From Bradyrhizobium hipponense (GTDB lineage Bacteria; Pseudomonadota; Alphaproteobacteria; Rhizobiales; Xanthobacteraceae), in NCBI RefSeq assembly GCF_008123965.1, contig NZ_VSTH01000053.1, forward strand, positions 36,290-100,289: 64,000 nucleotides of DNA, given 5' to 3'. Both the position numbers and the translations under genes were made by a program. The stretch's first letter is position 1. Every line of letters starts with the position of its first letter. Below are positions 8,822 through 16,013 of the stretch, piece after piece. A model generated the notes under the pieces. That model saw only the letters and a program-made list of their open reading frames with translations, searched no databases and was not told the origin of the DNA.

Positions 8822-9565
8822 TCACAGCGCCGCCGGGACACCCAGGCGCCCGATGCCTGGCAGCTTCAGGGCCGGCCGTCGGATGTCGAATCCGAGCACC
8901 GCACCGAAGAAGTTGATTTCGAACCCTTCGACCCAGCCTATCGAGATTCCGACGTAGCCCGCGAGCGAGGCGTAGACGCCGCTGCCTGAGGCGGTCAGCC
9001 CCACCAGCCTGCCGGTGTAGGGGAAGTCTTTGCCGATCGCGGTCGGCGGAAGCACGGCCTGCAATTCCGGAACCGCGTCCAGGGCGGCCTGCACGAAGGT
9101 ATTGGAATTCGGTCCTGGCCACGCGCTGTAGTCGCCGTAGGCCTTGAAGCGGTAGTTCTCGATGACGCGGCGAATTTTCAGGATCAGCGCCTCCGCTCGC
9201 GCGCCGTCCACGGCGACGACGACTTCCGGCGTTGCCCCGAACCATCGACCGTCCGGCGCAAATCCGTTGTCCCGGATCGGCTCGCCCCACGCCGTGTAAT
9301 CGTAACGGCTGTAGCCGGCGGCATCCTTCTCCTTGACCACGATCCAGGTGTGAACCGCGAATATGCTGCGCCAGCGCACGGTGCGCGCGGCGAAGACCCG
9401 GATCAGTGCGTCCGGATTGGCCGCGGCGGGACGGAGCAACCCCGTGCTCGATCGATCCGCCGTTCGCCAATCGCCGCGGCCGTCTCCGAACAGGAAATAG
9501 CGCGCGGCCGACACGGCAATCGGCACGAACACCAGCAGCAGAAAAATGACCACGGATCTTTTCAA
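8822..9565 (-). CDS. DUF3750 domain-containing protein
   Basis: A 247-residue protein with an N-terminal hydrophobic segment (VVIFLLLVFVPIAVSAARYF) and a C-terminal domain matching DUF3750: FAVHTWIVVKEKDA near residue 68, YDYTAWGEP, WPGPNSNTFV near 155. The HTW, Y and PNSNTF pattern resembles NlpC/P60-like amidase folds, but that is inference. The longest frame starts at a TTG, giving a sensible MKRS N-terminus before the membrane segment; a GTG four codons in is the alternative. It converges on the LysR gene with only 8 bp between. Confidence 0.7.
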   Translation of the reverse strand: MKRSVVIFLLLVFVPIAVSAARYFLFGDGRGDWRTADRSSTGLLRPAAANPDALIRVFAARTVRWRSIFAVHTWIVVKEKDAAGYSRYDYTAWGEPIRDNGFAPDGRWFGATPEVVVAVDGARAEALILKIRRVIENYRFKAYGDYSAWPGPNSNTFVQAALDAVPELQAVLPPTAIGKDFPYTGRLVGLTASGSGVYASLAGYVGISIGWVEGFEINFFGAVLGFDIRRPALKLPGIGRLGVPAAL

Positions 9566-9813
9566 GGAGGGCCGGTCAGCAGGGGTGGAGACGAGAGATA
9601 TAGTCAGCCCGTCGGCTGTTGTCAGCGGTCGGCTTTGGAACGAGCGCTATGCGCTCCGCCATCGCGGCAAGTGGGGACGCACGACCATCGGTGCGACCGT
9701 CAGTTGGATGCCGTGCCACGGGCGAAGCAGATCTGCACTTCCGGGAGAACTTGGAAACCTTCCCGGGCATGTTGAGTTGCAAGCGATGAGATTCGAGACG
9801 CTGGAGCGGGAGA

Positions 9814-10023
9814 ATGGTGGACGAGGTTACCGTGAGAAGGGCCGCAGACACGGCGTGGTCGGCCTTCCGGGCGACGCATCCGGATGTTGATGCGTCCGAC
9901 AACCGTCGCTGCCTGCTCGAGCGTCACCTGCAAAGGAGAGGGGAAGAGCGAGAAAGCGATTCCGAAGAACTCGCAAGCTTGGGACTCGCCTACCTGCACC
10001 GGCTTCCCGCGGACGAATGTTGA
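9814..10023 (+). CDS. Small hypothetical protein
   Basis: A 69-residue charged protein starting with ATG behind GGAGCGGGAG. It is rich in Arg, Glu and Ala (ATHPDVDASDNRRCLLERHL) and predicted helical, with no signal or membrane segment. Small proteins of this flavour occur in Bradyrhizobium, but I cannot assign a family. Its end overlaps the start of the next small frame. The surrounding 1.1 kb looks degenerate, so this could also be a remnant. Confidence 0.45.
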   Translation: MVDEVTVRRAADTAWSAFRATHPDVDASDNRRCLLERHLQRRGEERESDSEELASLGLAYLHRLPADEC

Positions 10024-10151
10024 CTTACATGAAGATGCTCGTCGCGCGGGTGGCTCGCGAAAGCACGAGACCGGGTTGGACCCTGCTGGCGATCTCGTTC
10101 CTCATCTCGGCGACCGTCGTACTGGCCTTGCGATGCGCGTTGGGTGCCTAG
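10017..10151 (+). CDS. Possible 44-residue single-pass membrane peptide
   Basis: An ATG at 10017 overlaps the TGA of the preceding small gene by 7 nt and opens a 44-codon frame (second ATG at 10029). The peptide has a basic N-terminus (MKMLVARVARESTRPGW) and one clear membrane helix (TLLAISFLISATVVLALRCA), then stops. This N-in amphipathic-plus-helix design is plausible for a small inner-membrane peptide. The overlap suggests translational coupling. No homologue comes to mind, and the flanking DNA is decayed. Confidence 0.4.
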   Translation: MLTYMKMLVARVARESTRPGWTLLAISFLISATVVLALRCALGA

Positions 10152-10157
10152 GGACCG

Positions 10158-10385
10158 ATGCGCATCGCCCAACTCGCCCCTCGGCCGATGGCGTGCGGGA
10201 CGCCGGTGATCGCCTATCGCTCGAGCTCCATGCCGAAGATCGTCGAGGCGCAGGCCATCAAGGCGGTGAACGAACTAGGGCGGCTGGACAGACGAAGAAT
10301 GCGCGCCCGGTTCGAAGAACGTTTTTCGGCGAAGCGAATGGCCAAAGAGTACGAAAGCCAATACCGGACGTTATCGCTCCCGTAG
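10158..10385 (+). pseudogene. Internally deleted glycosyltransferase family 4 gene
   Basis: The 75-codon frame is a collage of three parts of a GT4 glycosyltransferase: the start (MRIAQLAP), the donor-binding loop normally near residue 270 (MACGTPVIAYRSSSMPKIVE), and the C-terminus (GRLDRRRMRARFEERFSAKR). About 250 central residues and the short TGF segment after the loop are missing, and the joins are in frame. The acceptor domain is gone and the product cannot be an active transferase. The reading frame stays open, so expression as a fragment is possible. Assignment is from family knowledge. Confidence 0.75.
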
Positions 10386-10701
10386 AGGGGCCGCGAAACG
10401 AGAGTGCGCGCTGCAACTGCCAGGAACGCAAAAAGGACGTGAGATTGCTCGCAGAGATTTCCTTTCATCGCGCTCGATGTGGAAGTCCGGCGGACTCTCG
10501 TCGTTGGCGTTGTTATCCTTCGAAGTGTTCCGCTTGTTCCCGGCCCCAAAGGCATGCGCTCGGCATCGCAGATTGCGAAATTCCTGTTTTTTATATTTGA
10601 AAGAGATGACCTTGATGGCGGCCAGTTACCATTATTTCCCGAATCTGGAACCGCAGCCCCGCTCGGAAGGTTGTCGCAACACAGCGTTCAAGGAGCTTCA
10701 T
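10386..10701. other. Intergenic stretch without a recognised gene
   Basis: This 316-bp stretch follows the decayed glycosyltransferase. Frames open here are short, without ribosome sites or recognisable protein. The last 120 bp is AT-richer (CCTGTTTTTTATATTTGAAA) and probably contains the promoter of the DUF1236 gene; AAGGAGC just before 10702 is its ribosome site. Confidence 0.5.
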
Positions 10702-11763
10702 ATGAACAAGCGTTTACTTTTGGCCACTTGCGCAGCCCTGGCGATAGCCAATTCCGCATTCGCGCAATCCAATCCGGGCACTTCGGGCCAGAATCCTTCG
10801 GCCTCGCAGCGTCAGCAGGATTCCACCTCCACGGCTATGCCCACCAATCCGGCGCAGACTGCACCTTCGTCTTCCTCCTCGAACAATTCGGCTCAGACCC
10901 AGGCACCGGCCTCGAACAAACAGGACGCGGCCCGGCAGTCGCCGAACCTCGGAACGAGCACCTCGCAGGCACCGGCCTCCGGCAATTCGCCGAGCCAGGC
11001 CCAAACCAATTCTCCGGCGAACACTCAGACACAGTCCGCAAATCCGCCGCCCGCCGCCAACAACCAGGCGCAGCAGTCTCAGACCGGGAGCGGCGCGACG
11101 AACACGGCCCAGCAGCCAAACACGCAGCAGAACACGGCTCAGCAACCGAACACGCAGCAGAGCACGGCCGACCGTTCCTCCAGCACCGGCGTGAACGCAT
11201 CCGTCAATCTCAACGACCAGCAACGCACCCGCATCAGCCAGTCGGTGTCGCGCCTCAACGTCCAGCCGCTCAACAGCGTGAACTTTTCGCTGTCGGTTGG
11301 TACGGTCGTGCCGCGAGACGTTCGCCTGCAGCCGTTGCCCAGCGAGGTCGCCGAGGTGGTGCCGCAATATCGCGGCTATAACTTCGTCCTGGTGAAGGAC
11401 GAGATCGTGATCGTTGAGCCGTCGAGCTACAAGATCGTCGCGGTCCTGCCGTACTCGGGCCGGTCCACGGCGGCCGCTCCGGCCCGCACGGAACAGCGCA
11501 AGGCCACGTTCAGCGATCGCGATCGTGAAGTGATCCGCAAGCACGTCAAAGCGCGCCCCGTCGAACGGCGCACCACGGGCAGCACGGTAAGAACCGAGAT
11601 CCGCACCGGCGAGCGCGTGCCGGAGGGCGTCGAGTTCGAAGCTTTCCCCGAGGAGGTCTATCGCGAGTCCCCTAGCCTGCGGGAGTACCGTTACATCCAT
11701 CGCGACAGCCGGACCTACATAGTGGAGCCGCAGGAGCGGCGCATCATCGAAGAGATCGACTGA
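10702..11763 (+). CDS. Exported DUF1236 protein with low-complexity N-terminal half
   Basis: A 353-residue exported protein. A Sec signal (MNKRLLLATCAALAIANSAFA) is followed by about 150 residues of Ser/Gln/Asn/Ala/Thr-rich low complexity with tandem AQQPNTQQ units, then two DUF1236-like modules: PRDVRLQPLPSEVAEVVPQY with IVEPSSYKIVAVL, and PEGVEFEAFPEEVYRESPSL with YIVEPQERRIIEEI. DUF1236 proteins are abundant in Bradyrhizobium, are periplasmic and have no known function. The ATG at 10702 follows AAGGAGC. A small exported Gly/Tyr-rich protein gene lies 25 bp downstream on the same strand. Confidence 0.85.
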   Translation: MNKRLLLATCAALAIANSAFAQSNPGTSGQNPSASQRQQDSTSTAMPTNPAQTAPSSSSSNNSAQTQAPASNKQDAARQSPNLGTSTSQAPASGNSPSQAQTNSPANTQTQSANPPPAANNQAQQSQTGSGATNTAQQPNTQQNTAQQPNTQQSTADRSSSTGVNASVNLNDQQRTRISQSVSRLNVQPLNSVNFSLSVGTVVPRDVRLQPLPSEVAEVVPQYRGYNFVLVKDEIVIVEPSSYKIVAVLPYSGRSTAAAPARTEQRKATFSDRDREVIRKHVKARPVERRTTGSTVRTEIRTGERVPEGVEFEAFPEEVYRESPSLREYRYIHRDSRTYIVEPQERRIIEEID

Positions 11764-11788
11764 TCTGGTCGCAGCAAGGAGAACGAAC

Positions 11789-12109
11789 ATGAGGATGATC
11801 GCTTTCGGTACTTTTACGGCCGCCGCTGTGCTGGCCTCGGCCGCTTCGGCGGCTCCGCTCAATCCCACCGCAATCGGATCGGCAGAGATCGCCAACGTCG
11901 ATCAGGTGCGCCTGGTATGCAACGAGTACGGCCGCTGCTTCCGGACCCGCGGTCCGCGCTATGTTCAACGCTATTACGACGGCGATGACGGCTACGTGGT
12001 GCGCCGGAGCTACGGATATTATGGCGGTCCCGGCTACTACGATCGCGGATACGGATATTACGGCGGCGGGCCCAGCATCGGCTTCAGCTTCGGCACCGGC
12101 CGCTGGTAG
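11789..12109 (+). CDS. Small exported Gly/Tyr-rich protein
   Basis: A 106-residue protein with a Sec signal (MRMIAFGTFTAAAVLASAASA) and a mature part with two cysteines (LVCNEYGRC) followed by an Arg/Tyr/Gly-rich tail with repeated YGYYGG units. Similar short secreted proteins are frequent in Bradyrhizobium and are unannotated; the tail suggests envelope association. It starts 25 bp after the DUF1236 gene with AAGGAGAACG as ribosome site and probably shares its transcript. A strong hairpin follows the stop. Confidence 0.7.
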   Translation: MRMIAFGTFTAAAVLASAASAAPLNPTAIGSAEIANVDQVRLVCNEYGRCFRTRGPRYVQRYYDGDDGYVVRRSYGYYGGPGYYDRGYGYYGGGPSIGFSFGTGRW

Positions 12110-12121
12110 ACTGGATCATCC

Positions 12122-12145
12122 AAGGCCGCCCTCCGGGGCGGCCTT
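12122..12145 (+). terminator. Hairpin after the DUF1236 operon
   Basis: AAGGCCGCC and GGCGGCCTT form a perfect 9-bp stem with a 6-nt loop, 13 nt after the stop codon. No U-tract follows, so it is a terminator-like or stabilising hairpin; its position fits the end of the two-gene unit. Confidence 0.6.
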
Positions 12146-12245
12146 GCCGCCTGGGTGGTCTCACATGCGATATGCTCGGAGAACGGAAGGCGCCGGACTT
12201 ATGAGCACATGCCCACTCCGATCGGCACGATAGCCTTCCGATCTC

Positions 12246-12743
12246 TCACCGTCGGGCGCGGTAAATCACGACGTCTTCTCCGTGACGGTGCGTGCTGCGC
12301 TCGAGGACATAATTCGATTTCTCCAGCACGCGGCGGGACGCGGCGTTTCCGACAAAGACCAGGCCGATCAGTGACGGCAGCTTGAGTTGTGACAATCCGA
12401 CGTGCGTCAGCGCGGTCGCGATTTCGCTCGCAAGTCCCTGGCCCCAGAGACTGCGCTTGAACGCGTAGGCAATCTCGATTTCGTCCACGTCATCCACGAG
12501 GATGTGCCGGATGCCCGCCCGCCCAGCGAACGTTCCGTCGCTCGTTCTCAGTGCCCAGAGTCCGAAACCGTGCTGGTCCCAATGGGCCATGTTGACGGCG
12601 AGATAAGCCTTGGTCCTCTCGGCCGAGCGTACGCCGCCGATATAGCGCGACACCTCGGGATCGAGGTGAAGCGCGACGAGATCCGCGAGGTGATCCTCGC
12701 GCAGTCTCTCGGCAGTGAGGCTGGTGGTGGTGAACTGATCCAT
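12246..12743 (-). CDS. GNAT N-acetyltransferase (RimJ/RimL type)
   Basis: A 165-residue GNAT-fold acetyltransferase, of the group that acetylates protein N-termini or small substrates with acetyl-CoA. It starts TTTSLTAERLREDHLADLVA, and the acetyl-CoA region is IEIAYAFKRSLWGQGLASEI (usual Q/RxxGxG/A), with N at VGNAASRRVLEKSNY near the end, typical of RimJ/RimL. The ATG at 12741-12743 has no strong ribosome site. It faces the preceding gene and has no operon partner. Confidence 0.82.
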   Translation of the reverse strand: MDQFTTTSLTAERLREDHLADLVALHLDPEVSRYIGGVRSAERTKAYLAVNMAHWDQHGFGLWALRTSDGTFAGRAGIRHILVDDVDEIEIAYAFKRSLWGQGLASEIATALTHVGLSQLKLPSLIGLVFVGNAASRRVLEKSNYVLERSTHRHGEDVVIYRARR

Positions 12744-12838
12744 GGAGACGGATGGCCGGTCACTATGCCGGCAAGGGCCGATGATGCCATCGTGCTCCTG
12801 TTTTGCCCGACGGGTCAACGGGCACGCCGTTCGTTGTC

Positions 12839-12924
12839 CGTAGCACGAATGGAGCGGAGCGCAGTTCGGGGCCGGCGATGCGTCGTGCAAGAATTCCGGA
12901 TTTCGCTTCGCTCCATCTGGCTAC
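12839..12924. repeat. Degenerate Bradyrhizobium palindromic repeat
   Basis: CGTAGCACGAATGGAGCGGA at the left and TTTCGCTTCGCTCCATCTGG at the right form an imperfect inverted repeat of the type seen widely in Bradyrhizobium intergenic DNA. A fragment of a second common unit (CTCCTGTTTTGCCCGACGGG) lies just upstream at 12796-12815. Together they fill most of the 270-bp gap between the acetyltransferase gene and feoB; the rest shows nothing recognisable. Confidence 0.65.
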
Positions 12925-13013
12925 CTGCTGCGCACACGCGTAAGCCATTGATTTTGCTATCCCCGTCTACTGTGCATGGGGTTGTTTTCGCGCTTTTAGT
13001 TTCGAGAGGGGCG

Positions 13014-14885
13014 CTATCCTGCGCCGAGCGCGACGGCGACGTTGTACGTCACCAGGCTGGCCGCATAGGCGAGCACCAGCATGTAGGTGAAGGTCACCGC
13101 CATCCAGGTCCAGCTTCCGGTTTCGCGCCGGATCACAGCCAGCGTGGATGCGCATTGCGGGGCGAAGATGTACCAGGCCAGCATCGACAGCGCGGTGGCA
13201 AGCGACCATTTCGTCGCCAGCACCTGGCCGATCTGCTCGGCGGCTTCCTTGCCGCCTTCGATCGCATAGACGGTGCCGAGCGCGGCGACCGCGACCTCGC
13301 GCGCCGCCATGCCCGGGATCAGGGCCACCGCAATCTGCCAGTTGAAGCCGACCGGGGCGAGCAGCGGCGCGATCGCCTTGCCGATGATTGCGGCCAGGCT
13401 GAATTCGATGGCGGGCTCGGTTGCGCCTGCCGGCGGCTGCGGGAATGAAGCCAGGAACCAGATCAGCACCATCATCGAGAAGATCGTTGTGCCGGCGCGG
13501 TGCAAGAACATTTTTGCGCGGGTGTAGACGCCGATTGCGATCGATTTCGGCCGCGGCATCTTGTAGTCGGGCAGCTCCAGCATGAACGGCGCCGGCGCGT
13601 AGTCGCGCAGCATGAAGAACTTGATCAGGAAAGAGACCAGCAGCGCGCTGACGATGCCGGCGGCGTAGAGGCCGAACATCACGAGGCCCTGGAGGTTGAT
13701 GAAGCCCCAGACGTCCCTGGCCGGAATGAAGGCGGAGATGATCAGCGTGTAGACGGGAATGCGCGCCGAGCAGGTCATCAGCGGCGCGATCAGGATCGTG
13801 GTCAGCCGGTCGCGCTTGTTGTCGATCACGCGCGTCGCCATGATGCCGGGAATGGCGCAGGCAAAGCTCGACAGCAGCGGGATGAAGGCGCGGCCATGCA
13901 GCCCGGCGCCGCCCATGATGCGGTCCATCAGGAACGCGGCCCGCGCCATGTAGCCGAAATCTTCCAGGAGCAGGATGAACAGGAAGATGATAATGATCTG
14001 CGGCAGGAACACGATGACGCTGCCGACGCCGGAGATCACGCCGTTCTGAAGGAAGCTCTGCAGCAGGCCGGCGGGCAGGCTGGCGTGCACGAATTCGCCG
14101 AGCGCATCGAAGCCGGAGTTGAGCAGCTGCATCAGCGGCTGCGCCCAGGCGAACACCGCCTGGAACATCACGAACAGGATCAGCGCGAGCACCAATAGCC
14201 CGGCGACGGGGTGCAGCACGACCGCGTCGATCCGCGCGGTCCAGGTGTCGGGCCGGCTCGGCAGGCTGACGCAGTCGGCGATGATGCGGTCGGCCTCGCG
14301 CTGGGTGGCGCGCAGTTCGCCGACGCCGAGCGCGCGCCAGCTATTCTCCTGCGGCTCGGCTGCGAGCCCGGCCGAGATATCGTCGGTCAGCGTCAGGAGG
14401 TCGGCGGTGCCGCCCTTGCGCACCGCGATCGAGGTGACCACGGGCACGCCGAGCTCCTTGGCGAGCCGCTCCGCGTCGACATTGATGCCGCGGCGGGCCG
14501 CGATGTCGAACATGTTGAGCACCAGCACCATCGGCCGGCCGGTGCGCTTGAGCTCGAGCAGGAGGCGGATGGTCAGCCGCAGATTGGTCGAATCGGCCAC
14601 GCACAGCACGAGATCGGGCACTGACTCGCCGGAGGCCTTGCCGAGCACGAAGTCGCGCGTGATCTCCTCGTCCGGGCTGCGGCCGCGCAGCGAATAGGTG
14701 CCGGGCAGGTCGACCACCGAGACCTGACGACCCAGGGGCGTGACGAAGAAGCCCTCCTTGCGCTCGACGGTGACGCCCGGATAGTTCGCGACCTTCTGCC
14801 GACTGCCGGTCAGCGCATTGAACAGCGATGTCTTGCCGCTGTTTGGCGTGCCGACCAGGGCGAGATGCAGCAGGGGTGCTTCCAT
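13014..14885 (-). CDS. feoB: Ferrous iron transporter B
   Basis: FeoB imports Fe2+ across the inner membrane. The 623-residue protein begins with the cytoplasmic G domain: G1 GTPNSGKT at 12-19, G3 DLPG at 59-62, G4 NMFD at 124-127. Membrane helices follow from about residue 215, with the two Gate repeats and the conserved CSARIPVY.. segment near residue 380. It is shorter than the roughly 770-residue E. coli protein, mainly in the N-terminal linker and C-terminal tail, as is common in alphaproteobacteria. feoA lies 21 bp upstream on the same strand. Confidence 0.96.
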   Translation of the reverse strand: MEAPLLHLALVGTPNSGKTSLFNALTGSRQKVANYPGVTVERKEGFFVTPLGRQVSVVDLPGTYSLRGRSPDEEITRDFVLGKASGESVPDLVLCVADSTNLRLTIRLLLELKRTGRPMVLVLNMFDIAARRGINVDAERLAKELGVPVVTSIAVRKGGTADLLTLTDDISAGLAAEPQENSWRALGVGELRATQREADRIIADCVSLPSRPDTWTARIDAVVLHPVAGLLVLALILFVMFQAVFAWAQPLMQLLNSGFDALGEFVHASLPAGLLQSFLQNGVISGVGSVIVFLPQIIIIFLFILLLEDFGYMARAAFLMDRIMGGAGLHGRAFIPLLSSFACAIPGIMATRVIDNKRDRLTTILIAPLMTCSARIPVYTLIISAFIPARDVWGFINLQGLVMFGLYAAGIVSALLVSFLIKFFMLRDYAPAPFMLELPDYKMPRPKSIAIGVYTRAKMFLHRAGTTIFSMMVLIWFLASFPQPPAGATEPAIEFSLAAIIGKAIAPLLAPVGFNWQIAVALIPGMAAREVAVAALGTVYAIEGGKEAAEQIGQVLATKWSLATALSMLAWYIFAPQCASTLAVIRRETGSWTWMAVTFTYMLVLAYAASLVTYNVAVALGAG

Positions 14886-14906
14886 GGAATCAGATATCCG
14901 GTCGCC

Positions 14907-15182
14907 TCAGGCGACGATGATGGCCATGGCTTCGCGACGGCGCACCGCGATGGTGATGTTGTCGACCCGCACGGCGATCGGGTCGCGCCCGACCAGCCCC
15001 TCGTGCAGGACCTCGACCCGGGCACCCTCGACGAAGCCGAGCTCGATCAGGCGGCTCTCGAGCTCGATGTCCGAGAGCGCTGAGCCCGCGTCCTTGGCGG
15101 ACAGGTGTTGAATGATGCCGCTATAGCCGCGCTGGGCCAGACCCAGCGGCATCTGCGGGCGCGTTTCATTGGTATCGGTCAT
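14907..15182 (-). CDS. feoA: Ferrous iron transport protein A
   Basis: A 91-residue protein with the SH3-like FeoA domain: ELESRLIELGFVEGARVEVL, then DPIAVRVDNITIAVRRREA. FeoA assists FeoB, probably by contacting its G domain on the cytoplasmic side. The N-terminal 40 residues (PLGLAQRGYSGIIQHLSA) are an extension beyond the minimal 75-residue form. I chose the ATG at 15182; a TTG five codons upstream is the alternative. It is first in a feoA-feoB unit, and an AT-rich imperfect palindrome lies 56 bp upstream. Confidence 0.93.
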   Translation of the reverse strand: MTDTNETRPQMPLGLAQRGYSGIIQHLSAKDAGSALSDIELESRLIELGFVEGARVEVLHEGLVGRDPIAVRVDNITIAVRRREAMAIIVA

Positions 15183-15237
15183 GCCCTGTATTTTCAACGC
15201 AGGGCATTGAGGTCAAGCGCGCTCGCTCGCCGAAGCT

Positions 15238-15262
15238 GCACCTTAGAGTGATTTTAAAGTGC
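15238..15262. promoter_or_regulatory. Imperfect palindrome upstream of feoA
   Basis: GCACCTTAGA and TTTAAAGTGC form an inverted repeat with 8 of 10 positions matched, separated by GTGAT. Location and the TTAGA/TTTAAA content are compatible with an iron-responsive operator (Fur, Mur or Irr type in rhizobia), but it does not match a consensus closely enough to name the regulator. Confidence 0.35.
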
Positions 15263-15300
15263 GGGCGGCTGCTGCCGAGCCCCGGAAAGTGCCTCCGCGG

Positions 15301-15552
15301 CTACTGGGCGGGGACCTTTTCCGGCTGGACGGCCATGGCGCGGCTCTTGAAGTAGTCCAGGACGAACAGACGGATTGCCGACGACAGATTGCCTTGCTGG
15401 CGACTGCTGTCGATCTCGCCGACGAGCTCGGACAGCGTCATGTTGCGCAGACCCGAGATCTCCTTCATGCCGTTCCAGAACGCCTCTTCCAGGCTGACGC
15501 TGGTCTTGTGGCCAGCGACCACGATCGATCGCTTCACGACGGGCGACTTCAT
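15301..15552 (-). CDS. Ribbon-helix-helix domain protein
   Basis: An 83-residue protein of the RHH_4 group (SVSLEEAFWNGMKEISGLRN then MTLSELVGEIDSSR), a small dimeric DNA-binding fold. The first strand lies at about residues 7-20, followed by two helices. The gene overlaps the upstream DUF4169 gene by 4 nt (ATGA), so the two are translationally coupled. This pair recurs next to fumC in many alphaproteobacteria. Its target is unknown; autoregulation is plausible. Confidence 0.85.
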   Translation of the reverse strand: MKSPVVKRSIVVAGHKTSVSLEEAFWNGMKEISGLRNMTLSELVGEIDSSRQQGNLSSAIRLFVLDYFKSRAMAVQPEKVPAQ

Positions 15553-15737
15553 GGCTGCTCCTCGCGATCGATCCGGTGCTGGTCCAGATGCTCCTTCGCC
15601 TGGTCCGCGCGGGTCTGCTCCGCCGACCGCTCCGCCTTCCTGCGGCCGAACTTCGCCCGGTTGACGTCCGCCTGCTTCGCCGAGACTTCCCGCTCGGCGC
15701 GCTTCCTGAAACGATTCAGGTTGATGACGTTCCCCAT
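15549..15737 (-). CDS. DUF4169 family protein
   Basis: A 62-residue highly charged protein matching DUF4169: MGNVINLNRFRKRAERE, then NRAKFGRRKAERS and a C-terminal HLDQHRID. It is predicted helical and basic, with no known function. It overlaps the RHH gene by 4 nt and lies downstream of fumC on the same strand, the conserved alphaproteobacterial order. The 276 bp between it and fumC holds no other recognisable gene. Confidence 0.85.
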   Translation of the reverse strand: MGNVINLNRFRKRAEREVSAKQADVNRAKFGRRKAERSAEQTRADQAKEHLDQHRIDREEQP

Positions 15738-16013
15738 GCCGCGTCTCCATCATCCGATCCTCCGCAGGCAGGATGAAACATTCAGAAACAGGGTGCAGCG
15801 CTGCGCCCCACAAGATTTGATCGCCATTCGCTCGTCCTCGTCAATCGGCCCTGGTGGCCATCAAACGATGAATTTGGCCCCGGGAAGGGGAGAGAGCGGC
15901 GTAGCACGCATCCTCCCCGAGACCTTGACGGTAATCAAATCCTGTCCTTTAAGCCTCTATAAATATGCCGTTTTGGCTCCGTATCATTACGGATGACTAT
16001 CGGAATCCGGAAA

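Noticed and set aside
11095..11170. Tandem units in the DUF1236 gene considered as a CRISPR-like or satellite array
   Set aside because: They are in-frame codon repeats encoding Gln/Asn/Thr/Ala low complexity within a clear gene, without unique spacers.
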